From positions 310,001 to 374,000 of the forward strand of contig WSYJ01000134.1 in NCBI GenBank assembly GCA_020186115.1: a DNA stretch of 64,000 nt, written 5' to 3'. Origin of the DNA: Histomonas meleagridis (lineage: Eukaryota > Parabasalia > Tritrichomonadida > Dientamoebidae). A program made the position numbers and the translations under genes. This document shows positions 48,701-56,727 of the stretch, in pieces. Position 1 is the stretch's first letter; each line of letters begins with the position of its first letter. The notes under the pieces were generated by a model. The model was not told the DNA's origin and ran no database searches. It worked only from the letters and a program-made list of their open reading frames with translations.

Positions 48701-50670
48701 TTCTCTTCTATTTCAGATCTTGTTTCAGCTTCTTCATTTTCTGATTCTGATTCAGACGATTTCTCTTTTTCTGATTCAGATTCTTTTTCTTCGTTTTCTG
48801 AATCAGATGTTGACTTCTCTTTTTCAGAAGATTCGGATTTCTCTGATTCTGTTTTCTCTTCATCTGATTCTTTCTCTTCATTTTCGGATTCAGACTTCTC
48901 TTTATCTGATGTCGATTCTTTTTCGGATTTCTCTTCATCTGATTCTTTTACTTCATTTTCGGAGTCAGATGTTGACTTCTCTTTTTCGGATTCAGATTTC
49001 TCAGATTCTTTTTCTTCATTTTCTGATTCTGCTTCGGATTTTTCTTCGTCTGATTCTTTTTCTTCATTTTCTTTTTCTGATTCAGATTTCTTTTTATCTG
49101 ATTCGGACTCCTTTTCTTCATTTTCATTTTCTGATTCTGACTTTTCTTTTTCTGATGTTGATTCTTTTTCAGATTCAGATTTTTCTTCGTCTGATTCGGA
49201 CTCTTTTTCTTCATTTTCTGACTTTTCCTTGTCTGATTCAGATTCTTTTTCTTCATTTTCTTTTTCAGCTTCAGATTTCTCTTTATCAGATTCTGACTCT
49301 TTTTCTTCATTTTCAGATTTCTCTTTGTCTGATTCTGATTCATTTTCTTCATTTTCTTTTTCATATTCAGATTCTTTTTCTTCATTTTCTGATTTCTCTT
49401 TATCTGATGTTGACTCTTTCTCTGATTCAGATTCTTTTTCTTCGTTTTCGTTTTCTGATTCAGATTTCTCTTTCTCTGATTCTGAATCAGATTTCTTAAC
49501 CCTTTTCCTTCTTTTTCTTCTTTGCTTTTTTCGCAACTTTTTCTCTTCTTCTTTTCTATGTCTTTCCATGTCTTCTCTCTTTAACTCTTCTTCTTTCATT
49601 TGCAACTTTTCCTCCTTCTGTTGTAATCTCTCTTTTTCCATTTTCAATCTTTCTTCCTCTAACTTCAGCCTGTATTGTTCTTCAAGCCTTAATCTTTCTT
49701 CTTCTTCCTTACGTTCCTTTTCTTCTTTCTTCTTTCTTTTATGCTTTTCTTTTCCTTTTTTCAGCTTCTCTTTCTTTTTCTTAATTTTTTCGTCTTCTTT
49801 TCTCAATCTTTCTTCTTCGTTCTTTAATCTTTCCTCTTCTTTTCTTCTCTTTTCTTCTTCCTCTTCTTTTTGTTTTCTTTCTTCCTCTTCTTTTCTCTTT
49901 TTCTCTTCTTCCTCCTTTCGCTTTCTTTCTTCTTCTTCTTCTTTAACAGCTTTCTCGTCAATTATATCAATAACATCAATACTCGCATTTCGCGATTGAT
50001 GTTTACTTGAATGTTTTTTCTTTTTATGTTTTTTACCACTTTTATTACTCATAGATTCTGATGTGGAATCGGCATTTTCATCATGTTTATGATGCCTTTT
50101 CTTTTTGTGTTTACTTTTTTGTTGCTCATTTAATGGTTCATCAAATGAAATTGCTTCTGAAACATCCCATGCAGAAAGTGGAATATGCGCTTCAGGACGT
50201 CCAATAAATGAAATATCATCCATATCGGCTTGATCAACATTGGCTTCTTCTCCGATGGCAACAAGTTGATAAGATGTATATAAAAGTGGAGGAACTGATC
50301 TGCCACTTTCCATTTCTCTGGAAACATAATTGACATTCTTCATCCCATAAAATGGTGCTATATCTATATTCAGTTTCCCGTAAATTTTTTTCTTCTTACC
50401 TTTGTTTAATGGAACATACCGCTTTAATGTATATGTAACTAATTTTGGACGAACAGATCCATTTGATTTGTTAACATACATAGTACATGGACATTCGAAT
50501 TTTGCGTTAAAGAGTAGTTTGTTTTCTTTTGATGATGATATCTCTTCTGTCATTCCTTTTGATTCACCTCGTTCCCATTTTAGTATAAATTTGCTATCAT
50601 TTTTTGTTCTTAAATCAACATATATTACCGAGAAATGAAGAGTTGCTTTAACTTTTTTCCACTTATTCAT
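42766..50670 (-). CDS. giant charged-helix protein: NT-C2-like N-terminus, ~1500-residue E/R/K helix, DIL-like C-terminus
   Basis: The single 2634-residue frame starts MNKWKKVKATLHFSVIYVDL. Residues 1-165 look like the N-terminal C2 (NT-C2) membrane domain of EEIG1/EHBP1-type proteins (FNAKFECPCTMYVN..., KKKIYGKLNIDIAPFYG). Next come Lys/His-rich patches, a Glu/Ser-rich acidic block (~390-680, ESEKEKSESE type), then ~1500 residues dominated by the octad EEEERLRK. The i/i+4 pairing of Glu with Arg/Lys predicts a single stable alpha-helix rather than a classical heptad coiled coil; length could exceed 200 nm. Residues ~2300-2634 are globular and helical with a DIL-like core (FYYLMREYLKKFDIMLANKI). 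The layout suggests a cytoskeletal or trafficking spacer between membrane and cargo. Domain calls at both ends are moderate. Confidence 0.8.
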   Translation of the reverse strand: MNKWKKVKATLHFSVIYVDLRTKNDSKFILKWERGESKGMTEEISSSKENKLLFNAKFECPCTMYVNKSNGSVRPKLVTYTLKRYVPLNKGKKKKIYGKLNIDIAPFYGMKNVNYVSREMESGRSVPPLLYTSYQLVAIGEEANVDQADMDDISFIGRPEAHIPLSAWDVSEAISFDEPLNEQQKSKHKKKRHHKHDENADSTSESMSNKSGKKHKKKKHSSKHQSRNASIDVIDIIDEKAVKEEEEERKRKEEEEKKRKEEEERKQKEEEEEKRRKEEERLKNEEERLRKEDEKIKKKKEKLKKGKEKHKRKKKEEKERKEEEERLRLEEQYRLKLEEERLKMEKERLQQKEEKLQMKEEELKREDMERHRKEEEKKLRKKQRRKRRKRVKKSDSESEKEKSESENENEEKESESEKESTSDKEKSENEEKESEYEKENEENESESDKEKSENEEKESESDKEKSEAEKENEEKESESDKEKSENEEKESESDEEKSESEKESTSEKEKSESENENEEKESESDKKKSESEKENEEKESDEEKSEAESENEEKESEKSESEKEKSTSDSENEVKESDEEKSEKESTSDKEKSESENEEKESDEEKTESEKSESSEKEKSTSDSENEEKESESEKEKSSESESENEEAETRSEIEEKESESEPQIIEKSVEIDHGEEDLRKEEEERLKKEEEERLRKEEEERIKKEEEERLRKEEEERLRKEEEERLRKEEEERLRKEEEERLRKEEERLRKEEEERLRKEEEERLRKEEEERLRKEEEERLKKEEEERLRREEAERIRKELEEKLKNEMEERDRKEEEERIRKEEEERDRQTREHELKYEEYKAKLAEEERITREKHAKELQEEETRHKEETELDKENEQEKKQRDEENSIKMIESKENEQREIEEEKGREQEYRKQHEEYEEQIKEYEDLLNNEEEERKRRDREEQLKQEEEQKRLIQEEEERKRKDEEDTLTKDDEERKRREAEEKLKFEEEMIRKEEDEERLRKEGEEKLRNEKEIFMRDEEEKLNKENDERRRKEDKEIQSKEVEMIRKDEEERLHKEEEERIKEEEEERKRKEKDEEKHLKEEEDKVQEEEERRVKREEEERIQQEEEERHRNEEEEGRRKEGEERRLEEEMSKLKAKEEEMLNNEEERLRNEEREILNKEEEKRLKKEEEERLRKEEEERLRKEEEERLRKEEEERLRKEEEERLRKEEEERLRKEEEERLRKEEEERLRKEEEERLRKEEEERLRKEEEERLRKEEEERLRKEEEERLRKEEEERLKKEEERLRKEEEERLRKEEEERLRKEEEERLRKEEEERLKKEEEERLRKEEEERLRKEEEERLRKEEERLRKEEEEERLRKEEEERLRKEEEERLRKEEEERLRKEEEERLKKEEEERLRREEAERIRKELEEKLKNEMEERDRKEEEERIRKEEEERDRQTREHELKYEEYKAKLAEEERITREKHAKELQEEETRHKEETELDKENEQEKKQRDEENSIKMIESKENEQREIEEEKGREQEYRKQHEEYEEQIKEYEDLLNNEEEERKRRDREEQLKQEEETKRKEEELLHKEEEERLHQKEERFHKEEEERIKEEEEERKRKEKDEEKHLKEEEDKVQEEEERRVKREEEERIQQEEEERHRNEEEEGRRKEGEERRLEEEMSKLKAKEEEMLNNEEERLRNEEREILNKEEEKRLKKEEEERLRKEEEERLRKEEEERLRKEEEERLRKEEEERLRKEEEERLRKEEEERLRKEEEERLRKEEEERLRKEEEERLREEEEERLRKEEEERLRKEEEERLRKEEEERLRKEEEERLRKEEEERLRKEEEERLRKEEEERLRKEEEERLRKEEEERLRKEEEERLRKEEEERLRKEEEERLRKEEEERLRKEEEERLRKEEEERLRKEEEERLRKEEEERLRKEEEERLRKEEEERLRKEEEERLRKEEEERLRKEEEERLRKEEEERLRKEEEERLRKEEEERLRKEEEERLRKEEEERLRKEEEERLRKEEEERLRKEEEERLRKEEEERLRKEEEERLRKEEEERLRKEEEERLRKEEEERLRKEEEERLRKEEEERLRKEEEERLRKEEEERLRKEEEERLRKEEEERLRKEEEERLREEEEERLRKEEEERLRKEEEERLRKEEEERLRKEEEERLRKEEEERLRKEEERLRKEEEERLRKEEEERLRKEEEERLRKEEEERLRKEEEEIKEQDEPHASEKELVARDTTISDSNKAKSESSESDSSYSGSESYSDRTHATRHSSSSGSSYSSDVSDSDSEFNTQERKQMEAYLRISPELLIHDVLTREWPTLTSPPILARNFVSTRYVFPIFSTLIESKIFKEESEHFESTLAVFVSDFPKIPGSTFKDRFTTVVVLIELTQHYAPIYEFYPKRVSKFLKNLYYIHDTMLSTLLAPCIARTEFLINRFSTATFEFYSLLVDFLAVLEQNKQVMSFPEPIFYYLMREYLKKFDIMLANKIITNPERFCMSNAIIWNSFLSAFENDARLSLPLTREVVSSLVMISNICDNPQLKDSISPSLPNEIVLFMISKYKRDREMNKKLNPNKFKKHYKLKKSQYIIEEFKFPQVEKFRIDDFIPDNWCKISQDEKCLKYYWFMPEYVKKD
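44010..48640 (-). repeat. 24-bp tandem array encoding EEEERLRK octads, in several blocks
   Basis: Most of the 4.6 kb is a 24-base unit (minus strand like AAAGAAGAAGAAGAAAGATTACGT, with synonymous variation) coding KEEEERLR. The unit is in frame throughout, with occasional loss of one Glu (KEEERLR). Synonymous codon variants (CGT, AGA, AGG, CTT, TTA, TTG) occur in recurring blocks, showing multi-unit duplications. The uninterrupted frame shows purifying selection on frame. Confidence 0.9.
45560..48350 (-). repeat. two long internal duplicates inside the charged-helix array
   Basis: The non-octad segment 47821-48350 (LKNEMEERDRKEEEERIRKE, ELKYEEYKAKLAEEERITRE and neighbours) is repeated almost exactly at 45982-46510, offset 1839 bp. 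The segment 47153-47490 (EEDKVQEEEERRVKREEE, EEMSKLKAKEEEMLNNEE) recurs at 45560-45890, offset 1593 bp. Both offsets are multiples of three. The 246-bp difference means the second copy lost (or the first gained) 82 codons between the two segments. Confidence 0.85.
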
Positions 50671-50954
50671 TAAACCCCAACAAAAAAAACCGGCCTATCG
50701 TTTTTGAATAAAGAAAAATTGACAGTATTGTCAATAGAAAAAGTGAAAAATTTGAATTTAAATTTAAAAAAAACGATGGTGTTTTCTGTATCGCCGATGA
50801 ACTCTGGTTATTTTGGAATAATTTCACCAAATTTATTTCATCCGTAAAAATTGATATTTTTTTAAAAAATAGTTGATGCTTTAAATTTTTAAAGTCGAAA
50901 AGGTATAAAAAATTCATGTATACGATTTACTTTTCATTTTTATTAAAACAATTA
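50671..50954. other. intergenic
   Basis: About 280 bp. An 84-codon minus-strand frame (50663-50917) is Phe/Leu-rich and not called. Confidence 0.4.
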
Positions 50955-52298
50955 CTATGATATTTCACACAATTTATTCGTTTTCTTTTCTTGATTTCTA
51001 TCAAGTATATTACTTGTCATTTCTAACAATGTTGAAATTTTCTTTTCAGGTGTTGGTGGCTTAAATACAAGCAACGATTCTGACGTATCGTCGCCTCTTT
51101 CAAATTTACAATACACAAAGAAATCGTTACTGTCGGGGAACCCCAAAGTGGCTGACTTGTCAAATGTAACCGTCCTTTCATGTGCGTTGATGCAGTCAAA
51201 ATCGATAACTTTTTTCGATGCTGCATCAATTTCATTACAATTAAATCCCATAACTTGTTGATTTGGACTATTTGTAAAGTGTGTAAATGATACGTTTTCA
51301 ATTCCAGGTGGATTGATTATATACATGGAATTAATTACTTCTTTAATTTTTACCATTTTCCTTGGAATACTGAGCAAAAGTTGTTCGTTAACGCTTAAGC
51401 TCTCTGGCATTGTTAGTACGATTTTGAAAATTCGAAGTTTAAATGCGATAATGAAATGTGTTTTCCCGCCATAATAAATTGGATACTGAAATACAGATCG
51501 AAGGCCATTACGATCAATATATAACCCAACAATCCATGACAATTTATTTGGATTAGGTACAACATTTGGTAAATATAAAAGTTTAAATCGCTTTCGAATT
51601 GCATATGAAAGTGCCCTAGTAACACTATTACTATACGTAGAATATATAACAGATCGTTTTTGGAAAATGGCAATGCCTTCAATTATATCATGATTATCTT
51701 CAATAAATGAACGACATGCTGTTTCCAGGGTATCACGTCCTTTGAACATAACAGGTTGATGCATGATGGAGTTATATTCGTAGGAAAAGTCTAGATGTGT
51801 CCAATTTACAGATCCAACAATACAGTCAAAAGCAAGTGGGATATTGTGAATAACAGAATTGAGTTGTGGTTCGACAACGTTAGCAATAGAATCTTCGGAG
51901 GTATGGTCTGATGTGGATGGATCAATGTATGAAGGTGGCAAAGGTGGAAGTTCAACAAAAAAATGAGAAAACATAATGCGGCAATAACGGAGAATTGAAT
52001 GAAGAATGAATCGATCGTTACTAGTGCGGGATTCGATGGAAACACCCATCCATATTGGTCCATACAAACAAAGTAAACTACATTCATGGAGGCTTGTTGA
52101 AATGTAGTCGCACTCAGCTTGTGGTTTGAATTTCTGACAGAATCCTAAAAAAGTCATGTATATTCCTGTTTGATTAAGAAGAGAATTAGAATCTTTTTCA
52201 CCTTTAGACCAATATGTTATTGGAGGGCTGCCTTCTTCCTCTGGATTTCTTATGTCGAAAACAATGAAACTTTTTAATTTGGACCCGCTTTCCTTCAT
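50955..52298 (-). CDS. CCZ1-like longin protein (Mon1-Ccz1 Rab7 GEF subunit)
   Basis: The 447-residue protein opens with a longin-type domain: KLKSFIVFDIRNPEEEGSPP, ITYWSKGEKDSN, TGIYMTFLGFCQKFKPQAEC, LHECSLLCLYGPIWMGVSIE and a helix ILRYCRIMFSHFFVEL. This order matches the CCZ1/INTU/HPS4 family (FF.FN....EGEE..KILYY.P, ..IGL.EA...F...F, .EP..WM...V). Two further alpha/beta segments follow, as expected for three-longin CCZ1. In other eukaryotes Ccz1 with Mon1 activates Rab7 on late endosomes. Divergence is large, so HPS4-like alternatives remain. Start ATG at 52298 is unambiguous. Confidence 0.6.
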   Translation of the reverse strand: MKESGSKLKSFIVFDIRNPEEEGSPPITYWSKGEKDSNSLLNQTGIYMTFLGFCQKFKPQAECDYISTSLHECSLLCLYGPIWMGVSIESRTSNDRFILHSILRYCRIMFSHFFVELPPLPPSYIDPSTSDHTSEDSIANVVEPQLNSVIHNIPLAFDCIVGSVNWTHLDFSYEYNSIMHQPVMFKGRDTLETACRSFIEDNHDIIEGIAIFQKRSVIYSTYSNSVTRALSYAIRKRFKLLYLPNVVPNPNKLSWIVGLYIDRNGLRSVFQYPIYYGGKTHFIIAFKLRIFKIVLTMPESLSVNEQLLLSIPRKMVKIKEVINSMYIINPPGIENVSFTHFTNSPNQQVMGFNCNEIDAASKKVIDFDCINAHERTVTFDKSATLGFPDSNDFFVYCKFERGDDTSESLLVFKPPTPEKKISTLLEMTSNILDRNQEKKTNKLCEIS

Positions 52299-52556
52299 TT
52301 AAAAAACGATGGATAAACATTGAAATTATAAAAAAACAAACAAGTAAAGTATGCAATTATGTCAATTTTTGGAAAAACTAAAAATGAATTTTTCTTCGCT
52401 ATTTAATAAAATTATGGTGAACGCTTATGTTAAAACAGTTTAATTTTGATTGTTATCAATAAAAAATGTTGGTATCATGACGAGTACAATTTATAATAAA
52501 AGATCTCCAATTAAAAATTTTCTTGTGAACTTTTATCGGAGCCCGCCGTTTTTGGG

Positions 52557-53033
52557 GTGCCTCATAACAATACGTTTGGCTTCACTTTCATTAATACCAA
52601 AAAATTGGATTCTGATATCCCATTAATTTCCCTTCCAAAACAAAAAATTAGCATTCTTAATAGTTGTGTTAGCCCCAGGTTTTACATTTATATCGAAAAC
52701 TATGCTATGAATTCTACCAATAAATTTATTTTTTATACAATAGATGTAGGAATTCAAAAAGGGCAAATAATTCATTCCCATAAAATCTTTAGACGCTTTT
52801 CTCAAATAAAAAAGTTTGATCAGCAGCTGAGGCAGAGTTATCTTATTTCTCAATATTTAAAACAATTTCCTCCAAAAAAAATCATTAATAACAAAAGCAA
52901 AAATTTCCTTGAAGAAAGGTTTCATGATCTTCAGGCATATTTTTCTTCACTTGTTCTTATTCCAAATATCCTGTTTAATTTTCTCTTTCAACAATTTTTC
53001 GAAGTAAATCGTTCATACACTTCATCAATATAG
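52557..53033 (+). CDS. PX (phox homology) domain protein, start codon unclear
   Basis: The frame encodes a PX domain: RFYIYIENYAM, YTIDVGIQK, HKIFRRFSQIKKFDQQLRQS (the RRFS.F..L motif; Arg binds PI3P), QFPPKK (PPxK loop) and ERFHDLQAYFSSLVLIP (the ..R...L..YL helix). PX domains recruit proteins to endosomal PI3P. No ATG opens this frame; it is preceded in frame by TAA at 52512-52514 and offers only GTG at 52557. An ATG at 52478 (MTSTIYNKRSPIKNF) leads in another frame into the run TTTTTGGGG at 52550-52557; a one-base change there would join the two. Either the gene is frameshifted, an intron was missed, or the assembly has a homopolymer error. Confidence 0.7.
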   Translation: MPHNNTFGFTFINTKKLDSDIPLISLPKQKISILNSCVSPRFYIYIENYAMNSTNKFIFYTIDVGIQKGQIIHSHKIFRRFSQIKKFDQQLRQSYLISQYLKQFPPKKIINNKSKNFLEERFHDLQAYFSSLVLIPNILFNFLFQQFFEVNRSYTSSI

Positions 53034-53303
53034 ATACTGTAACGCGTATGTTGTAAGTTATTAACTTAAAATACAAAGTACTTAATTTGTTTAAGTAAAC
53101 TATGTTTCTATTTCTAATTACTATTTACAAAGAACTGATTTTTTCCCAAAGTACATCCTCACAATGCTTCTTCGGAACTATTTTCGAAGATAAAAAACTT
53201 CAAAACATAATTCAATACGTTACACCATTAACGTTTTCTTTCATCAAATTGAATAAATTAATAAAATCTATAAAAACTTTATTAAATCAAACATTTCTTA
53301 TCA
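53034..53303. other. intergenic
   Basis: 270 bp between convergent PX and coiled-coil genes. An 88-codon plus frame at 53102-53368 overlaps the neighbour antisense and is not called. Confidence 0.4.
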
Positions 53304-55349
53304 TTATTCCTCGCTCTGTTCGTTTTGTTGTTCCAATAACTTCCTTCTCAACTCCATCTCTTCCTTAAAGTTTTGCTTCTTTTCAACTAATGCTTTTCTC
53401 ATTTCCGTAACTTCTTTCTCCATTTCATCAAGCGCAGCATCATCAATGTTTTCCATATTTTGCATTTGTTCCTTAACATCATTTATTTCCCTTATTATCT
53501 CAGAACGTTTTGTTGCTAAAAGACGTAACTCATCAAATTCCTTCGTGTATCGCTCTTCTTGTGAATTTACTTGTATTGTAAGTGCATCGACATCGCTTAT
53601 TATTTGTGAAAGTGATTCATCAACTTGTTCTTCCTCTTCGCTTGAATACTTTTGTTGAAGTAATTCAAGTTTATTGGAAAGTTGATTGATTTCTTCAAGA
53701 AGAACAGATCGTTCATATTGTGTTGGATCTAAAAGTTCATCAATGATTGATAATATATGGCCGGTATTAATGTTCTCACGTGGTTGTGAAACAGGAACTT
53801 TTCCGACTGTTGGAATTGGAGGTGTGTCTAAAGATGTCATCGTTCTGAGTAAAGTATTCAACTGTCCCGACCGAGTATGAATTGAATTGTTGAATTCGTT
53901 ATTTTCACTTTCGGATAGAATGGAATCGATTGAAGATTGTTGTGGGGATTCATCCTCAAAGTGAGGGATGGTTAGAGAGATTTGCGGTGTACTAAGAGAT
54001 GCTTGAAGTTCATCAGGCATCTTGGATAAGAATATCTGCTTGAAATGAGTGATTTCGGGTGATTCTGTATGTCCTCGTTCATGTATTGGAGTTAGCTTTT
54101 GTGGGGTAAGAGTTAGGTCTGGTTCAAAATCTGAAAAATCAATTTCTGATTGGGTGATTGAAAGAGCTTCGCAATGTGTAGAAGCAAGTGATTGCAAAAT
54201 CTGTAGAGGAATCATTTGGGAAGTCCTTTGTGTGAGTTCTTGAAGTTTACAAGAAAGTTCTATTAAAGAAGAATTTTGGATTGATTTTTGCGTATATTGT
54301 GGCTTAGTAGGAATTGAAAATTCAGGGAAAGATAAGTCTTGTTCAGCAAGCTTGTGGAGTGATTCTGAAAGAGATGAATATTGATTGGATGAATTAAGAT
54401 ACTCACATAATGAGGTGAACTGCTCCGATATGGATTCGAGAGGATTTTGATCGTTCGTGGGGTGGGGTATGACGATAGGAGAAATTTGGAAAATTTTGGA
54501 CATTAGTTTCAAACGATCTTGGATCTGTTGTTCATATAAATAAACATCATCTTCTGTTATTGGATTAGAGAGAAGTGTATCTTTTAAGGATGTAAAAAAA
54601 TCGAGTTGTGCTGAATACAATGAATTTGAAATAAATTCATGAGATTGAAGAACACTAACAATCTTTTCTATCTCTAGTTGGAGTTGTTGAACTTTTGATC
54701 GAGGTGGATTAAATGGGATAATATTATTAGCTATTTGAATTTGTTGTTGTGGATCAGAAAAATTTATGCTCGATAACTTGCAGAAAGAATCTGGTTCAAA
54801 TGGTGGTCCTCCAGAGTAATCATTGATAAGAGATGAAAGTGATTCATCATTTTCCCATTGACCATCAACTTCTTTTAAAATTGTAATTTCCTTCTCTATT
54901 TCCGATTTCATTGTGCATAGTTTTTTTGCAGTTTTTTCAAGTTCGTTTAGGTTTGGGACATTATACTCATTTGATATTGTTTGAACTATCTCTTCAAATT
55001 TTTGATTGATTTCTGCTTCTTGCTGCTCTGTTAAATTTGCTTCATTTGAGTTTTGGAACTCTGCATTGGATTCTTCGAAAATGTTAATTAATTTTGTTAA
55101 TTGCTCTGTTTGTTCATCATATTGTTTTCTTTCCCATGCTTTTTGTGTTATTTTCTGATGCATATCGTAATTTTGCTTTTGCAAAACCTTAATTTGATTT
55201 TTTAGTTGAGATACTTCTTGTTTAATATTTTTAATTTGATCAGATTTCCCTTCTATTTCTTGTATTTGTGCATATATTTTGTTAGCATTATTTACTACAT
55301 CTGAATGAATACGCCGGATGATTTCATACTGGTTTTGTCCAGTATCCAT
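53304..55349 (-). CDS. coiled-coil protein, unknown function
   Basis: Taken from the first ATG (MDTGQNQYEI, 55349); the open frame continues 23 codons upstream from a TTG but overlaps the start of the divergent gene. The 681-residue protein has heptad-rich coiled coil at ~5-110 (IKQEVSQLKNQIKVLQKQ) and ~545-675 (LLEEINQLSNKLELLQQK, RREL..QQNEQSEE end). The Ser/Pro/Gln-rich middle carries short helices. The two-ended coil with flexible centre resembles centrosomal or kinetochore scaffold proteins, but no family motif is recognised. It is head to head with a small coiled-coil gene 47 bp away. Confidence 0.65.
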   Translation of the reverse strand: MDTGQNQYEIIRRIHSDVVNNANKIYAQIQEIEGKSDQIKNIKQEVSQLKNQIKVLQKQNYDMHQKITQKAWERKQYDEQTEQLTKLINIFEESNAEFQNSNEANLTEQQEAEINQKFEEIVQTISNEYNVPNLNELEKTAKKLCTMKSEIEKEITILKEVDGQWENDESLSSLINDYSGGPPFEPDSFCKLSSINFSDPQQQIQIANNIIPFNPPRSKVQQLQLEIEKIVSVLQSHEFISNSLYSAQLDFFTSLKDTLLSNPITEDDVYLYEQQIQDRLKLMSKIFQISPIVIPHPTNDQNPLESISEQFTSLCEYLNSSNQYSSLSESLHKLAEQDLSFPEFSIPTKPQYTQKSIQNSSLIELSCKLQELTQRTSQMIPLQILQSLASTHCEALSITQSEIDFSDFEPDLTLTPQKLTPIHERGHTESPEITHFKQIFLSKMPDELQASLSTPQISLTIPHFEDESPQQSSIDSILSESENNEFNNSIHTRSGQLNTLLRTMTSLDTPPIPTVGKVPVSQPRENINTGHILSIIDELLDPTQYERSVLLEEINQLSNKLELLQQKYSSEEEEQVDESLSQIISDVDALTIQVNSQEERYTKEFDELRLLATKRSEIIREINDVKEQMQNMENIDDAALDEMEKEVTEMRKALVEKKQNFKEEMELRRKLLEQQNEQSEE

Positions 55350-55396
55350 TTCGACTATAGTAAAATAATTGACAGTCTCTGTGAATTTTATAATTA

Positions 55397-55615
55397 ATGA
55401 AACAAAATGCTGCTTCAAACCAAAAGAATTTAAAAGAAAGCCTTCTCAAAGAAAAAAGAGAAATTTTAATAAAGCTGAAAAAACTTGAAGAGGATGAACT
55501 TTTTCTTGACGAAGAAATGTATAATGTTCTTTCACAAATTCAAGAGATAATTTTTCAAAATCCACCAAATGACAGTCTCTTCCTTCAAGAAGGTGAATCT
55601 TATGATGGTGATTAA
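55397..55615 (+). CDS. small coiled-coil protein, 72 residues
   Basis: ATG-started frame: MKQNAASNQKNLKESLLKEK..., two amphipathic helices rich in Lys/Glu/Leu, then an acidic end (EGESYDGD). No domain recognised. Its start lies 47 bp from the divergent 681-residue coiled-coil gene, a spacing that fits trichomonad head-to-head promoters. Size and layout suit a small subunit of a helical complex; this is speculation. Confidence 0.5.
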   Translation: MKQNAASNQKNLKESLLKEKREILIKLKKLEEDELFLDEEMYNVLSQIQEIIFQNPPNDSLFLQEGESYDGD

Positions 55616-55927
55616 AGCAAAACTCTGGATAATAACTTCTTAAATTACAATTTCAAATATGCATATTAATGATTATGAAATTCCGCGCTTTATCAGATTC
55701 ACTTTAATGTAAAAAACTTAAAAAAAAAATAATAATAATTTGGTGAAAAAAATAATTAATTTTCAAATTGAAAAAATAATTCTTAAAAAGCACAAAAATA
55801 CAGTTGTTGTTGCATAAGAGTTCCTCTATTTTTCCTTTTTTACAGTTGCGAACAATTTTTTTTCTGTTTTTGGATCGCTACACTGTCATTTTTATTTTAA
55901 TTCAAATTATGTTGACATTTTGATTTT
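55616..55927. other. AT-rich intergenic region
   Basis: About 310 bp with A-runs near 55720-55745. Nothing recognised. Confidence 0.4.
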
Positions 55928-56620
55928 ATGAATACAAAAGACACCATCCTAGCCAAATTAAAACAGATAAATGACGAAAGAGCCAAGAACAGAATACTGC
56001 GTTTCCAAAGCACATCCAATCAGAGCTCAAATAATTTTTTCGAAATCAGCGAAAATGAAGATCCAATTGAGAACTATGTTCAATCTTCTCCGACATGTGC
56101 TCAAGAAATCACAAATCCAATAGAGACATCATTTTATAAGGATTCACCTCCCCCACCAATATTTATTGAAGATAATTCAACAATCAATTTTCTCAATGTA
56201 CTATATCCCATTGGACAAACAGCTAATGGTAATTGGTATATTGTTTCTGAGTGTTTTTACATTGAACCTCTTTGTGAGTACCATAAAGATTGGGAGAACA
56301 ATGAATCTCGAATCAAATCTGTCCTTTTCCATGCAGCTCGTCTTATCGTTGACCTTTCCAAAGTACTTCACAAAGACCTTCCATGCGACATTAAAATAGA
56401 AGGGCCAAAAGTTTTGATCCAATCCAATAATCAAGAATACGATTTGCTCAACTTTTCTCCTCTCCGGCAATTTTTGATTGCAATAAAGCTGTTGAACAAA
56501 GATGCTTTTTATATTGGTAACTTTGGTGAGCAAGCACTCCTTCAGAACTTGCATGCTGCACTTAATCGGAAAAATAATGTCGAAACTGTGAGTTCGATAC
56601 ACTTAAGCAACATTCTTTAA
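55928..56620 (+). CDS. possible UVRAG/Atg14-like (Vps38) C-terminal domain protein
   Basis: The 230-residue protein starts at ATG. The N-terminal half is polar and Ser/Asn-rich with a short helix (ILAKLKQINDERAKNRILRF). The second half contains FLNVLYPIGQTANGNWYIVS, then SVLFHAARLIVDLSKVLHKDLPC and SPLRQFLIAIKLLNKDAFYI. The order (helix with A...V.LLS..L...LP, then a strand, then 'L....F..A..LLNK(D/N)...L') resembles the BARA-like domain of Atg14/UVRAG, which act with Vps34 in autophagy and endosomes. The normal coiled coil is missing and the protein is short, so this assignment is weak. It otherwise remains hypothetical. Confidence 0.55.
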   Translation: MNTKDTILAKLKQINDERAKNRILRFQSTSNQSSNNFFEISENEDPIENYVQSSPTCAQEITNPIETSFYKDSPPPPIFIEDNSTINFLNVLYPIGQTANGNWYIVSECFYIEPLCEYHKDWENNESRIKSVLFHAARLIVDLSKVLHKDLPCDIKIEGPKVLIQSNNQEYDLLNFSPLRQFLIAIKLLNKDAFYIGNFGEQALLQNLHAALNRKNNVETVSSIHLSNIL

Positions 56621-56727
56621 TTGTTATTTGTTAAAAAAAAATGTTTTTCGTGAACTTTGGCTTTTTTCATTGACAATAAACGGGTTCTTTTGTGTTCAAA
56701 TTAATCGTTGTAATATCCATTTTTCAA

